From NCBI RefSeq assembly GCF_032854445.1, contig NC_088295.1, positions 40,041,385-40,105,384 on the forward strand: 64,000 nt of DNA, in the 5' to 3' direction. The DNA is from Liolophura sinensis (Eukaryota; Mollusca; Polyplacophora; Chitonida; Chitonidae). The notes below the pieces were generated by a model, which worked only from the letters and a program-made list of their open reading frames with translations, was not told where the DNA came from and did not search any database. A program made the position numbers and the translations under genes. Shown here piece by piece: positions 25,901-35,460 of the stretch (positions within the stretch are counted from its first letter, which is position 1; every line of letters begins with the position of its first letter).

Positions 25901-28900
25901 TTTAGAATTTACAAGTTTGCAACAACTGTAGCTTGATACTTTCTTCATTTTAATTCACAAATAAAAATGAAGGTGTGACTGGTCAGGAAGTCCTCAAATT
26001 TCACTCTCACCGACTTGACCCCCGTGTGGTGCGGATTATCATCCCAACCATATCCTATGTGAAGCTTAATAATGCAAAGGGGCTTGTTTGTGTTTCCGTG
26101 GGGATGGGGGCACTTATCAACCAACACTAATCACCAGCTCAGAACTGTGTGAAAGGACTAGGTATAATCTGTGTACTGACACCTGTTCAGAACAATCTCA
26201 CATGATGACAGAATTACATTCAAGCAAAGAGCTTTGCAACAATTTCCAACATTGTTCCAGTGTATTGAAGTTTCACACTATGGTAAGGTACATGTATATA
26301 CAGAGAAATTGGACAGTAATATACATTAGTGTATGAGGCTCTAGAGAGGTTACCTTCAATACCGCAAACGGTCACTGTGAGTTCAAGTCCAGCTCATGCT
26401 GGCTTCCTCTTAGTGTATATCAGACAAGCATGATTTAGATTTCAGACAGTTGCTGTACGACGAGTATAAGAAGGGCAGGCTATGATGCTAAAAGTGTCCC
26501 ATTTCTTGCTTGGAATTATAAACCATTGAGTTAATGCTTCCAAACATTTAGGCATTGTATATGTGGATTGTATTTATCCAGTTCAGCAATATGTAGAAAG
26601 GGCTTAAAATTGTCATTGTAAAGTGCCCGGACGAAACTTGTAATAGCTGGAATAAAGAGAATCTTGTATATATTTACTTGTTAATTACAGCTTGCCAAGA
26701 CGGAGGGAAATGTGTTTGCCACAGACACCATCCTGGCCACTCTGATGTGCTGTACCCGGTCTGTCTATTCCTGGGATATCATTGTCCAACGTGTCGGCAA
26801 GAAACTCTTCTTTGACAAGCGTGATGATTCTGATTTTGACCTGCTGACAGTCAGTGAAACAGCCACGGAACCCCCACAGGAAGAGGGGAACAGTATCAAC
26901 TCTCCACGCAACCTGGCTCTGGAAGCGACGTACATTAACCATAACTTCTCCCAACAAGTCTTGAAAGCTGTAAGACATTACCTGTGTTATGATTTATCTC
27001 CCCTGAGTGCACTTGAAAATAGAGTTTATCTCCCTTGGCTGTGAGTGGTCCATTAATGATTATCCTAAACAGTGGATCATTGGTGTACATCTTCAATGTG
27101 AATGATGGGATTTTTATATACAGTAAACACATTTATGAAAAGAATTCTATTTGTAATTTGAAATATTTCTAACTTGATCTTATTAAGCATAACAACAACA
27201 ATGAAGAATCAATCATGAGAATGAGACTTAGGAATAACTACAAATAAAGCTGCATCAATTTTCACATTTCTTTCATATGTTGATATGTTGCCCTTCACGA
27301 TTCCATTCATTGTGTCAGTCATCTCTTTATGGCTGAAATATTGCTGATTTAGCATTAAAGCCTGTTCGTTCATTGGTTTACTGTTTTCCTCTGTTTACTC
27401 ATACTGCTTTGTTTGGTGGCTTTGTTAAGGGTGAAGAGAAGTTTAAGTTTGAGAAACCAAACCCATTTGGTCAGGCTGAGGATGAGGGAGAGGTAGCATC
27501 TGTAGGATACAGGTCTGTATTGTTACACTGATAAAACTGGTACATGTAACAGGTTTAGATTTTGTGTAAAATGTAAAATACTGTCATTGTCTTGTTTCGG
27601 TAAAGAAAGAATTCCATTTATGCAGTCTTGTTGTCTTTTCATAATATGGTGTTATAAATGATTTCATAATTTGTAAAAATTACACGAATTGCTTATGTAG
27701 TAAATCCACATCAGTGTTGTCAACATGCCTTAACTTTATTTGCAAGTAAGAAAGTCCACTTCATTAATTGATTTCAAAGCTATTAACAGTCCAAAAATAA
27801 GCTGAACTGCAGCATCAGGTGGCGAGGAAGTAATGGAATTTGTTGACCTACTTTGCAGGTATAGGAAATGGGAGTTGGGTAATGACATCACCTTGATATG
27901 TCGATGTGAACACGATGCTGTCATGACGGGACCAAATGGCGAGAACCAGTTCATAAATGTTAAAGCGCTTAATGAATGGGATTCTAGAGTAAGTGGAATG
28001 CATTCATTTCTTAGCCATATATGGTTAGGTATTATAATATAAGGAGTCTGCTGGGTGAACATGAACGGCATAAGAGGAGAAAAAGTATAATTTGAGTAAT
28101 TGTCAAGGGACTGGGATTTACTGGAATGTTTTACCATTTACAACAACATAGTCACTTTCAGCACACTTCTTCAGTGAGTTTATTTATGACTGTAGACCTA
28201 CTGTTAGGAGATGACAAGCGTCCTTGTCATTGAGGTTTTCCAGCTGGTTGAAACTAGAAACACATTCTTACTTTGACCAAAAACATAAATTTTCTGTTGT
28301 TATGCAGTTTTGTGGCGGTGTTGACTGGCGTACAAAGTTAGACTCCCAGAGAGGTGCAGTGCTAGCGACAGAGTTGAAAAACAACAGCTGTAAGTTGGCT
28401 AAATGGACGGTATGTGCCTTACTAGCAGGATCTGACCAGATCAAGTTTGGGTGAGTTGAAGATACATTTCTTTTCAGTTTTCTTGTTATTTTATATATGA
28501 TAATTTACTACACCCGAGACAATATCCATGAGAAGATGACATATCCACCCGGGACTGGTTTCATGAAGTGCACGGAACCAAGAAAACCGTAATCTGCACT
28601 TAGCGAAGGGCTACTTAACGCTAAGGCCTTCTTAATGCTAAGTGCACTTCTTGAAACTGACCTTAGGTACTGCCCCAGTAAACCAAGGTGAATTTGCGTG
28701 GCTTGTTAGATGTTTAACCTGGTCAAATGTTCGCAACAAACATTGCGTGTAAGTTACCCTGTTAATATGTCCAGAATTTAAACACCTTGATCTGTATACC
28801 ATACCACTACTGATTACAGGTATGTATCACGCTTACACCTGAGAGATTCGGCCAAACACGTCATCCTGGGTACTCAGCAGTTCAAGCCAAACGAGTTTGC

Positions 28901-30221
28901 TAACCAGATTAACCTGAACATGGACAATGGTTGGGGCCTGCTTAGATGTATTGTTGATACCTGTATGAAGCTGAAGGAGGGGAAATACCTGATCATGAAG
29001 GACCCCAATAAGGTACGCTACATGACTAGGCACCTGCTTCTACTCTCAAAACTGTACACTTGGTTTTAAAACCTTGTTTTTCAACACGCATGTTTATCGC
29101 TGTTATGTTATCTACTTCATGATGACAGAGTGACGTCTCTTTGTGCCATAATGTCACTTTATGGCCCAGTAGGGTCAGTGTGCTTTGCATTCACAAGCTT
29201 CCTACAGGCAAGCCTTTGGTAGCCTTGGTACCAAATCCAAATCATGAAAATCCTGAGTTAGATTGTTCAAGGGGTTTTGTCAGGTTCATCATTTAGACAT
29301 ATGATGGTTGATTCTTCACCTTCAGGTTCATCTGCAGTCATCTGTAGGAAACTGTGTACAAGGTACTACTAAACACCTTGCTGTTTCCTTACCTTGGCAT
29401 CTGTTGTAAGTTTCCCTCAGGCATGTGTGTACAGTCATTTTTGTCTGTAACCTGGCATAGGTCATCAGTCAATACATGAAAAGTCTGTTCAGTACATAAA
29501 TGTAATAACTGGGCAAATTAAGAGTTGTTTATGCTGTACATTTTTAAGTCATTTCATATAAGAAAAAAAACAGACTATTTGGTGATTCACAGATGTTGTC
29601 CACACAGTATTGTCAGCGTAATGTTTTTATGCAGTTATCATGCAGTTGTTGTTGTACTGTTGTAGCCTATGATCCGTATCTACGACATCCCTGATGACAC
29701 CTTTGAGACGGATGAGGATGATGACAGTGACTCTTCTGAGGAGGAGGAAGAAAGTGACCAGGAGGAAGGTAACAGAGAGCTTCCTCTTCCTAGAAAACAT
29801 TTTTTTTTAACCATTAATTCCATTTATATGAAATATTTTTGTAGGCAAACTAAATTTTTTAAGATAATGGTAACAGACCACAGATTCTCCAATATCATCA
29901 ACAATCGTGATCTGTTCAGACAGCTCATGTGAGGAATAAAGGCTGTAAGACCAAATGTTTTCTTGACCATGGTACTTCATTAAACGTGTCTGACATTTTA
30001 TTTAATACTGAGGTCTGTCAGTGTGTTTGGGAATTCTTGATTCCTTTCCAGCGCCCATAATCTTAGTTGCCGTCAGAAAATTGAGCACATTTCTGAGCAC
30101 CAAGTACTAGTGTATCATATTGCCAATCAATCGCAAAAGTAAAGAAATATTATGTTGTGTAGACCAAGGTGTTCTAACCAATCTTAATTGATTTTTTTTC
30201 ACAGATGAGCCTGAGAAATAG
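16959..30221 (+). CDS. EIF3D: Eukaryotic translation initiation factor 3 subunit d, complete, 14 exons
   Basis: Encodes the eIF3d subunit of the cytoplasmic eIF3 complex, which acts at the mRNA exit side of the 40S subunit and whose central domain can bind the mRNA cap. Exons: 16959-17081, 18682-18727, 18958-19097, 19347-19435, 21368-21437, 22795-22916, 24078-24210, 26691-26969, 27430-27512, 27859-27988, 28308-28450, 28820-29012, 29666-29768, 30205-30221. All borders are GT..AG and phases agree, giving 556 residues against about 548 in vertebrates. The start is fixed by the family N-terminus (NPNGWGPSA, then [14 protein letters not shown]). Other family blocks are [16 protein letters not shown] (residues about 75-90), a basic Arg/Gln-rich stretch (104-156), the cap-binding core from about 160 to 520 ([64 protein letters not shown]) and an acidic tail (519-556) with casein-kinase-2-like serines, a site type regulated in human eIF3d. 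No missing block or frameshift is seen. Confidence 0.97.
17082..18681 (+). other. eIF3d intron 1
   Basis: AT-rich intron with donor GTACTG and acceptor TTTAACAG. I see no repeat element or extra exon in it. The 69-codon open frame at 18399-18608 (Tyr-rich) has no support as a gene. Confidence 0.7.
19489..19612 (+). mobile_element. SINE family A, 3' half, diverged
   Basis: Lies in eIF3d intron 4, in the same orientation as the gene. GTTTCCCCGGGTG, then AAATGAAATATTCTTGAG and CCAATCAAATAAATAAAT, identify the body and tail. The tRNA-like head is absent. Confidence 0.75.
19777..20863. mobile_element. Putative non-autonomous DNA transposon, about 1.1 kb
   Basis: Within eIF3d intron 4, AAACCTGTTGTATGCGGCC at the left is matched in inverted orientation at the right (reverse complement AAACCTGTACCTACGGCC). 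GTGGCC/GGCCAC-type subterminal motifs are repeated near both ends (e.g. AAGTGGCCGCA near 19812 and AAGTGGCCACTTA near 20810). No transposase is encoded. The ends are imperfect and no target duplication was confirmed, so this is moderate evidence only. Confidence 0.45.
21588..21801 (+). mobile_element. SINE family A, nearly full length, diverged
   Basis: Sits 150 bp into eIF3d intron 5, sense orientation. The B-box side of the head (TCATGTCCAGCTCATGCTG), the body (ACCTGCAGATGGTCGTGGG) and the tail (ACACCAATCAAATAAATAAA) are recognisable. Short open frames in all three frames here derive from the element. Confidence 0.8.
22345..22492 (+). mobile_element. SINE family A, 5'-truncated, diverged
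   Basis: Body and 3' motif (GTATAAGTGAAATATTCTTG) in sense orientation in eIF3d intron 5; the head is missing and the tail is short. One of three sense copies in this intron. Confidence 0.75.
22603..22772 (+). mobile_element. SINE family A inserted beside the eIF3d exon 6 acceptor
   Basis: 5'-truncated copy starting at GGCTGGCTGCC and ending in ATAAATGAAT. It is flanked by a perfect 13-bp duplication, AAAATATATGAAT, at 22590-22602 and 22773-22785. Its end is 22 bp from the first base of exon 6 (22795), so the duplication and nine further bases make up the whole space to the splice acceptor. Confidence 0.9.
23118..23365 (+). mobile_element. SINE family A, intact 248-bp reference copy
   Basis: The best copy in the window. 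It has a tRNA-like head with A box TGGCTCAGTCGG and B box GAGTTCAAGTCC, the body, the 3' motif AAGTGAAATATTCTTGAG and an AAAT tail. A perfect 13-bp duplication, TCAATGGCGGCAG, flanks it at 23105-23117 and 23366-23378. It lies in eIF3d intron 6, sense orientation. The head is tRNA-derived but is not a tRNA gene. Low divergence from the copy at 51806 suggests a fairly recent insertion. Confidence 0.95.
23523..23865 (+). mobile_element. Possible highly diverged SINE
   Basis: GCCATGGTGTAGTTGGTTAA resembles a tRNA A-box region, and the 3' side has CCACCTGTATAACAGACTGC and ATTGTATAAGTG followed by AATAAATGAAT. The middle does not match family A well. It may be a relative of family C or a decayed copy; evidence is weak. 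Confidence 0.35.
24205..24460 (+). repeat. Tandem copies of the eIF3d exon 7 donor region
   Basis: CAGACAGGTATGCT, which spans the end of exon 7 and its donor, is repeated 27 bp downstream (24231-24244). Looser copies with GGACAGGTATGA and TGTGACA motifs continue to about 24460. The first duplicate keeps a usable donor at 24238-24239. Confidence 0.6.
26365..26412 (+). mobile_element. SINE family A, head fragment
   Basis: CACTGTGAGTTCAAGTCCAG, then CTCATGCTGGCTTCCTCTTA, is the B-box region and head/body junction of family A without the 3' half. This is the reverse of the usual truncation, so it is probably a deletion remnant. Confidence 0.65.
28551..28665. mobile_element. MITE-like palindromic element, 115 bp
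   Basis: In eIF3d intron 11. The left end GGGACTGGTTTCATGAAGTG is the near reverse complement of the right end (CACTTCTTGAAACTGACCTT). The interior carries a second inverted pair (CTGCACTTAGCG against GCTAAGTGCAC), so much of the element could fold on itself. No coding capacity. Confidence 0.65.
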
Positions 30222-30648
30222 TCACAATCAAGAATGCCTACGGAATTCATGACTAATTTTCCACATCATCTTCTGAGGAATTAATCGGAAACCATTCAGT
30301 CCTCTGAATGCCATCTGAATGCAGTTTACACCAGTATATTCTCTTCCTTTATTGTTGTTTTTCTCATGCCAATTTAAACTTAATGCTGGCAGGAAAATCT
30401 TCCTCTGAATATGAAGAATTTAAAGGGAGATCACTCCTCCTTGAAATGCATCATCATGAAATATAAGACAAGACAAATGCAAAATAGTGTGATTATTTCC
30501 AGTATATTGATACATGTAAATTCAATCAAAAAAGATTTTAAATATATAAAGTTGTCCTTAACAATTGAAATTGTAGATGTAATGAATTCGGACATTTGTC
30601 CGTATTTGTGCAAACTGTATTTCTTCAACTCTCTCATCATGGTGCTGG

Positions 30649-30654
30649 AATAAA
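30649..30654 (+). other. Poly(A) signal of eIF3d
   Basis: AATAAA, 428 bases after the eIF3d stop codon, followed by a T-rich stretch (about 30684-30693). It gives a 3' UTR of about 0.45 kb and is the first canonical signal after the stop that I noticed. Confidence 0.6.
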
Positions 30655-30702
30655 TTTCGTCTTGAGACATGAAACCTTATGCTCGTTTTTTTTCCTCTGG
30701 AA

Positions 30703-30794
30703 TTGTTACACCACTGATCTAGAACTTGTTACACCACTGAACTAGAACTTGTTACACCACTGATCTATAACTTATTACACCACTGATCTGTAGC
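30703..30794. repeat. Short tandem repeat, 23 bp x 4
   Basis: A 23-bp unit (TTGTTACACCACTGATCTAG and three more bases) begins at 30703, 30726, 30749 and 30772, with a few substitutions. It lies just past the eIF3d poly(A) site. Confidence 0.85.
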
Positions 30795-30999
30795 AGTTTC
30801 CCAGATTTAACTTACGTTGTAAGTTACCATTTAGAACACAGCATGAACGGTTCCATGTTGAGCATAGACTTAGGTATGAAGCCAGTTTTATTACAGATTT
30901 TTCTATGATGGGCCTTCGCTGCATAGGTGATTACCATAAAGCGAGGTTATATTGCTACAGTTGATTGGTTCCTGATCAACCAGTAGAAGTCTCTAATCT

Positions 31000-31203
31000 A
31001 GCTCTCGATGGTTCGGCTGCGGCATTCCCTATCCCAGACAGAAAGCGCTGGCTCACACAAGCAGGCTGACAGGTCGCATGTTCGAATCCAGCGTCTACTG
31101 CAAGTTTTCCAGCACCCGGATTTCCTCCACTCATAAATCTGACTGCCATAAAAAAATTCTCGAATACAGCTTTAAACATAAATTCATGAATCAAACAAAT
31201 AAA
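31000..31203 (+). mobile_element. SINE family C, tRNA-derived
   Basis: A B-box-like GCATGTTCGAATCC near 31077, a body with TTTCCTCCACTCATAAATCT and GACTGCCATAAA, and a tail ending CAAACAAATAAA. The plan is like family A but the sequence differs, so I treat it as a separate or very diverged family. Confidence 0.6.
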
Positions 31204-31394
31204 CCTAGAGGATTGTCCAGTACCTAACGCCACAAGGCTCTGAAGACCGGTCTCTCCATATGCTCAGGGTTTTTCCATAATAAACTGGGCAGCTGTGGTG
31301 GTAAAAGTGAAAAATTCATGGGTAAAACATCAATGAAATGACCATGAAAGCGTATAACTTGACAGATATATATGGAGGGATGCTTGTCTGAATA

Positions 31395-31750
31395 CGTTGG
31401 TGGGCGGGAGCGGTCGTCTTCTGGTGGGTAAAGGCGCTTGCCTTTTGATCGCTCGAATAAACGAGGTACGGGATCAAATTCGTCTTTGGACAGGAAATTT
31501 GTGGATTCTCGCGCTCTCACTGTTTGCCTTGATAACAATAAGCAGCAAACGACCCTCACGTGACTGTTGGCCGCTTGCGCACTCTTCCACCAATATAGTT
31601 GGCATATCTGTGTGTCACATGTGGGAAGGTTGGTTTGTAACCTGCCAGATGGTCCATATTTCACGCTGGGCACCCTGGTTTCCTCTACTCATGAAACTGA
31701 CTGCCATCCCGTAAATGAAAAAGTCTTCATATGGTGTCAAATCAAGTCAA
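31395..31750 (+). mobile_element. Second SINE family C-like copy, longer and diverged
   Basis: A head-like GGTGGGTAAAGGCGCTTGCC is followed by a spacer and a 3' body sharing TTTCCTCTACTCATGAAACT and GACTGCCATCCCGTAAATGA with the preceding copy. Open frames on both strands across it (93-149 codons) are by-products. The boundaries are approximate. Confidence 0.5.
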
Positions 31751-32373
31751 GTCTGAATGTATGCCCCGTGTATTGTAAGAATGCGACAAATATGTCGTCT
31801 GGTTGGCGCTCGTTGAAATACAAAAAGGAAAGCATAATTCGTTATTAAATAGCTGCATACAACGTTCCATAAGATGTCGATGTAGTCTTCCACTCAGCCT
31901 TTCGTTATGTTAACGACAAAGTGAAAAGATAGGGTGTCAAAACTTTTACGGGCCGGCAGCGACTTATTGCGGGTGCGTATAGAGAAGCTAAAAAAGATTA
32001 AGCACTGCATATTTCGTTTCTTAACAAAGTCAGAGATGAATCATCACGTATCATGATAACATTTGACTTATTGCCGGTGAATGTCAATATTTGTCATTTC
32101 CCGTCACTCTGGAATTCGATAATAAGGTAATGTATAGCGCATGACTACACAAATGCGGGGCGTGCATGACTGCATTTCAGACTGAATTCAAACTTTATGT
32201 CGGAATGATTTGCACAAAAGAAAAGATTAGCTGACAGCTATTGGTCCGATGTAGAGAAGAAATACTGTACAAAGGATAAACCATTAATAACACTTACATG
32301 GCAGAGTGCAAAAAATAGTAATAAAACATGTCCCTGGATATAAAGAACGTACGTATTTAAAATGAACATTTGC

Positions 32374-32558
32374 CAAGGCAAGTTCAAATCCTCTCCGGCC
32401 ACACGTGGGAAGGCCTGTCAGCAATCTGCGGATTGTCGTGGATATCCCCAGGCTCTGTCTGCTTTCCTCCCACCAAAATGCTGTGTGGCCGCCTATAGGT
32501 ATAAATGAAATATTCTTGAGTATACCGTAACACACTAGTCAATAAATAAATAAATAAA
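32374..32558 (+). mobile_element. SINE family A, truncated, with 16-bp target-site duplication
   Basis: The body (CTCTCCGGCCACACGTGGGA), the 3' motif (AATGAAATATTCTTGAG) and an AAAT tail are flanked by a perfect duplication, TAAAATGAACATTTGC, at 32358-32373 and 32559-32574. Confidence 0.9.
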
Positions 32559-34834
32559 TAAAATGAACATTTGCATATCGTACATTTCATATTTTGTCCA
32601 CTTAGGTAAGAGGGTTTGTGAAGGTGTTAAAAGTTTGCTTTTCTTTATGAGTTAAAGAGAGATCGTTCCATGTGTTGGTACATTTTTCGTTCCAGTGTAC
32701 CAAAAACGTTTTTATAAATTGTAGAGCATATTCAAGAGCAAAGATTTTTAATATTTGAGCTTCAAAAACGATATGTGTAGGCCTAACAAAATTCGTCTAT
32801 ACAGCGTTTAGGTAAACCTAGAGCTAACCTTTACATCGTTATAGTGGGAGAGTTGCGTACACGTACACTGGCAATAGTAGAATGAACGCATGTGGACTAT
32901 GAACTCAGTCACCGAGTAGCCAAAAAACAAATAACCATAAAAATACCAGTTAACTGTTTGTACAGTGTATTTCTTTTCATGTTTGGATAGATAACAAAAA
33001 CAGAAACAGTAGTAGGCGGTTCAGGACACATTTTTTCATATCCTTTTTCATCGTTAATTTAAAAAGCGTTGCATGCCGTATATCTGTTAAACAATATGTC
33101 AATAGCTATAGTGTAGATAGTTTTTGCCTCGTGCTATGAAACATATTATCGGTGCGAGCGGACCACGTGGGCATTGGGTGCACATGTTTGAGGATAGTTC
33201 CGTCTAGTTCAAAACCAATAAGTCCGTCACTCCATGATAACCACATGTTATAGCCGTGACTATATGATCTACGTGACAAATCCCTGTCGATGTCAATAAT
33301 TAAACCGAATAACCCTTTACACTATTGTTTACACTACATAACATTCCAATGGGATGTCCTTCCGAAAAAACTTCGGGTTCGTGCTGGTCACTGGTTCAGC
33401 CTGAGTTAGCGCTTAGTTTGCACTAAGAATCAACAATATGGTAATCATGACTTACTTATGTGAGAATTTCTCTCTCTTTTATTACGTGACTGGCACGCCT
33501 CTGCCATGGACAAAACTTAAGTTTTTAATCGTCTCTTTAAGACAGCTTTTAAGCAAACGAAGTGGAAGGAAAGTTTAGAAACAAAAGTTTCACTGGCTCC
33601 GATGAAATCTGGTTTTCTGTATTTACGGTTCGACACTTGTATTTATAGAAACTTAAGCCCATTTTTTGAGAAATACAGACTTCGACAGAAAGAATGTCTT
33701 TGTGGAAATTGCAGGCTACATAAAACCATGATTGAGTGGATTAACTTAAATCAGACTCTAAACCAGATTAACTGATAACTTTAGCCTAAGTACAGTGATC
33801 TTCATTTGACAGGTGCCCTTCTATAGTGTATACATTGTAATGAAGTGTATAGACACATGCACGTATGCTTACACGTAATGCTCTGTATAAACACCACGTG
33901 TGTATTCTTCATTAAAAGAGTAGGCTTTTGTATTTGATTCCAATAAAGATAGGTCCTTAACTGTGTTGGTTTAGGCTATGAACTTTAATTCTAAAATGTG
34001 TTTGGCTTGAACTTATTATTGAAAGCGGTCTGATATATGAAATCTTAATTCATTCTTGCTCTCTCATTCATAATTGTTCAAAATTTCCTGATTGTGGTTA
34101 TGAAATGGCATTCAGTTGGTCTCAAGCTTTACACTTAAACTTAACGCTTAAATGTTTGCCTTTAAGGAGCTATTACATATTTATATGCCTATTTCCAAAG
34201 CGCTTTATTAAATATGTGTAACCGCATCTGCTTTAAAGGCCCTGTTAGAAGTGTCCCTTGTGCATTGCCAGATGTTTGCTGTTAAAGGAATAAGTTGTGT
34301 ACAAACAAAGACTTGCCTTAAAACCGGTGGATTTTCTAGCAATGCCAGGCAAATAATATTAATGGAATAAGTCCGGTGAGTTAAAAACAAATCCAAGCAT
34401 GCATAAACCTCAAATCGCCGGCAAATACCCTAGTTTACATTGCGTTATACGTTTATGTGACGTCCATATCCAACCTGCTCTTACTTTAAGCCAAAGCATA
34501 TACCAATCAGCTCTGGCTGGCCAAATTTCTTCTTTATCACCAAAACCCAGCTATTTTCAGGTGCTGGATGTACCTCAATTTGATCAAGGGACCTGGTTTA
34601 ATTAAATATTATCTCTTCTATTAACAAGAGGTCGCGAGTTCAACCTAACTTCTGCTTGCTTGTTTTCCATGAGGTTTTAGTTATCTGACAAGTGTGAGTA
34701 ACACCAACATGGACACCGTCGGTCGAGTAAAGGAGCTTATAATTGAAGATTAAAAGTGGCAAATCATTCTCGCGAGATACGGCATCATCATGAAAAACGA
34801 TTAACAAAAAGTCACATGATATATATCATAGCCG

Positions 34835-35316
34835 GCTATTCAGAACTACCCATTTACCACAGATATCGCTATTTGTATTCATGAGCTGAATGGGGCCTCG
34901 CAGCCGGCTACTTAGAACTACCCCTTTACCACAGATATCGCTATTTGTATTCATGAGCTGAATGGGGCCTCGCAGCCGGCTACTTAGAACTACCCCTTTA
35001 CCACAGATATCGCTATTTGTATTCATGAGCTGAATGGGGCCTCGCAGCCGGCTACTTAGAACTACCCCTTTACCACAGATATCGCTATTTGTATTCATGA
35101 GCTGAATGGGGCCTCGCAGCCGGCTACTTAGAACTACCCCTTTACCACAGATATCGCTATTTGTATTCATGAGCTGAATGGGGCCTCGCAGCCGGCTACT
35201 TAGAACTACCCCTTTACCACAGATATCGCTATTTGTATTCATGAGCTGAATGGGGCCTCGCAGCCGGCTACTTAGAACTACCCCTTTACCACAGATATCG
35301 CTGTTTGTATTCAGCT
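34835..35316. repeat. Minisatellite, 72 bp x about 6.6, interior units identical
   Basis: The marker TGGGGCCTCG occurs at 34891, 34963, 35035, 35107, 35179 and 35251, exactly 72 bp apart. Interior units are identical by eye. Differences are confined to the first unit (CTATTCAG for CTACTTAG, CCCATTT for CCCCTTT) and the last (CTGTTTG for CTATTTG). As 72 is a multiple of three, the minus strand stays open for 165 codons with a 24-residue repeat containing SDICGKGVVLSSRLRGPIQL. I do not call this a gene: there is no recognisable start context or splice signal. Confidence 0.95.
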
Positions 35317-35339
35317 TCGCCACAATATAATCATCGATT

Positions 35340-35460
35340 CATATTCATTTCTTGCTGGTTCTGGTGCAGGCATTTTTCTCAGTCTGAGTTTGATTCCCAT
35401 CAGGTTCTGACCGCTTTTCCCCACCTATAAAGCATAAATAAATAAATAAATAAATAAATA
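35340..35460 (+). mobile_element. SINE-like remnant with AAAT tail
   Basis: TCTGAGTTTGATTCCCATCA is B-box-like, followed by CCCCACCTATAAAGCATAAA and about seven AAAT units. It is probably a head/tail remnant of a tRNA-derived SINE. Confidence 0.45.

Noticed and set aside
34768-34777. TCTCGCGAGA palindrome near the 72-bp minisatellite, as a promoter motif
   Set aside because: A single 10-bp match with no nearby gene start; too weak to call.
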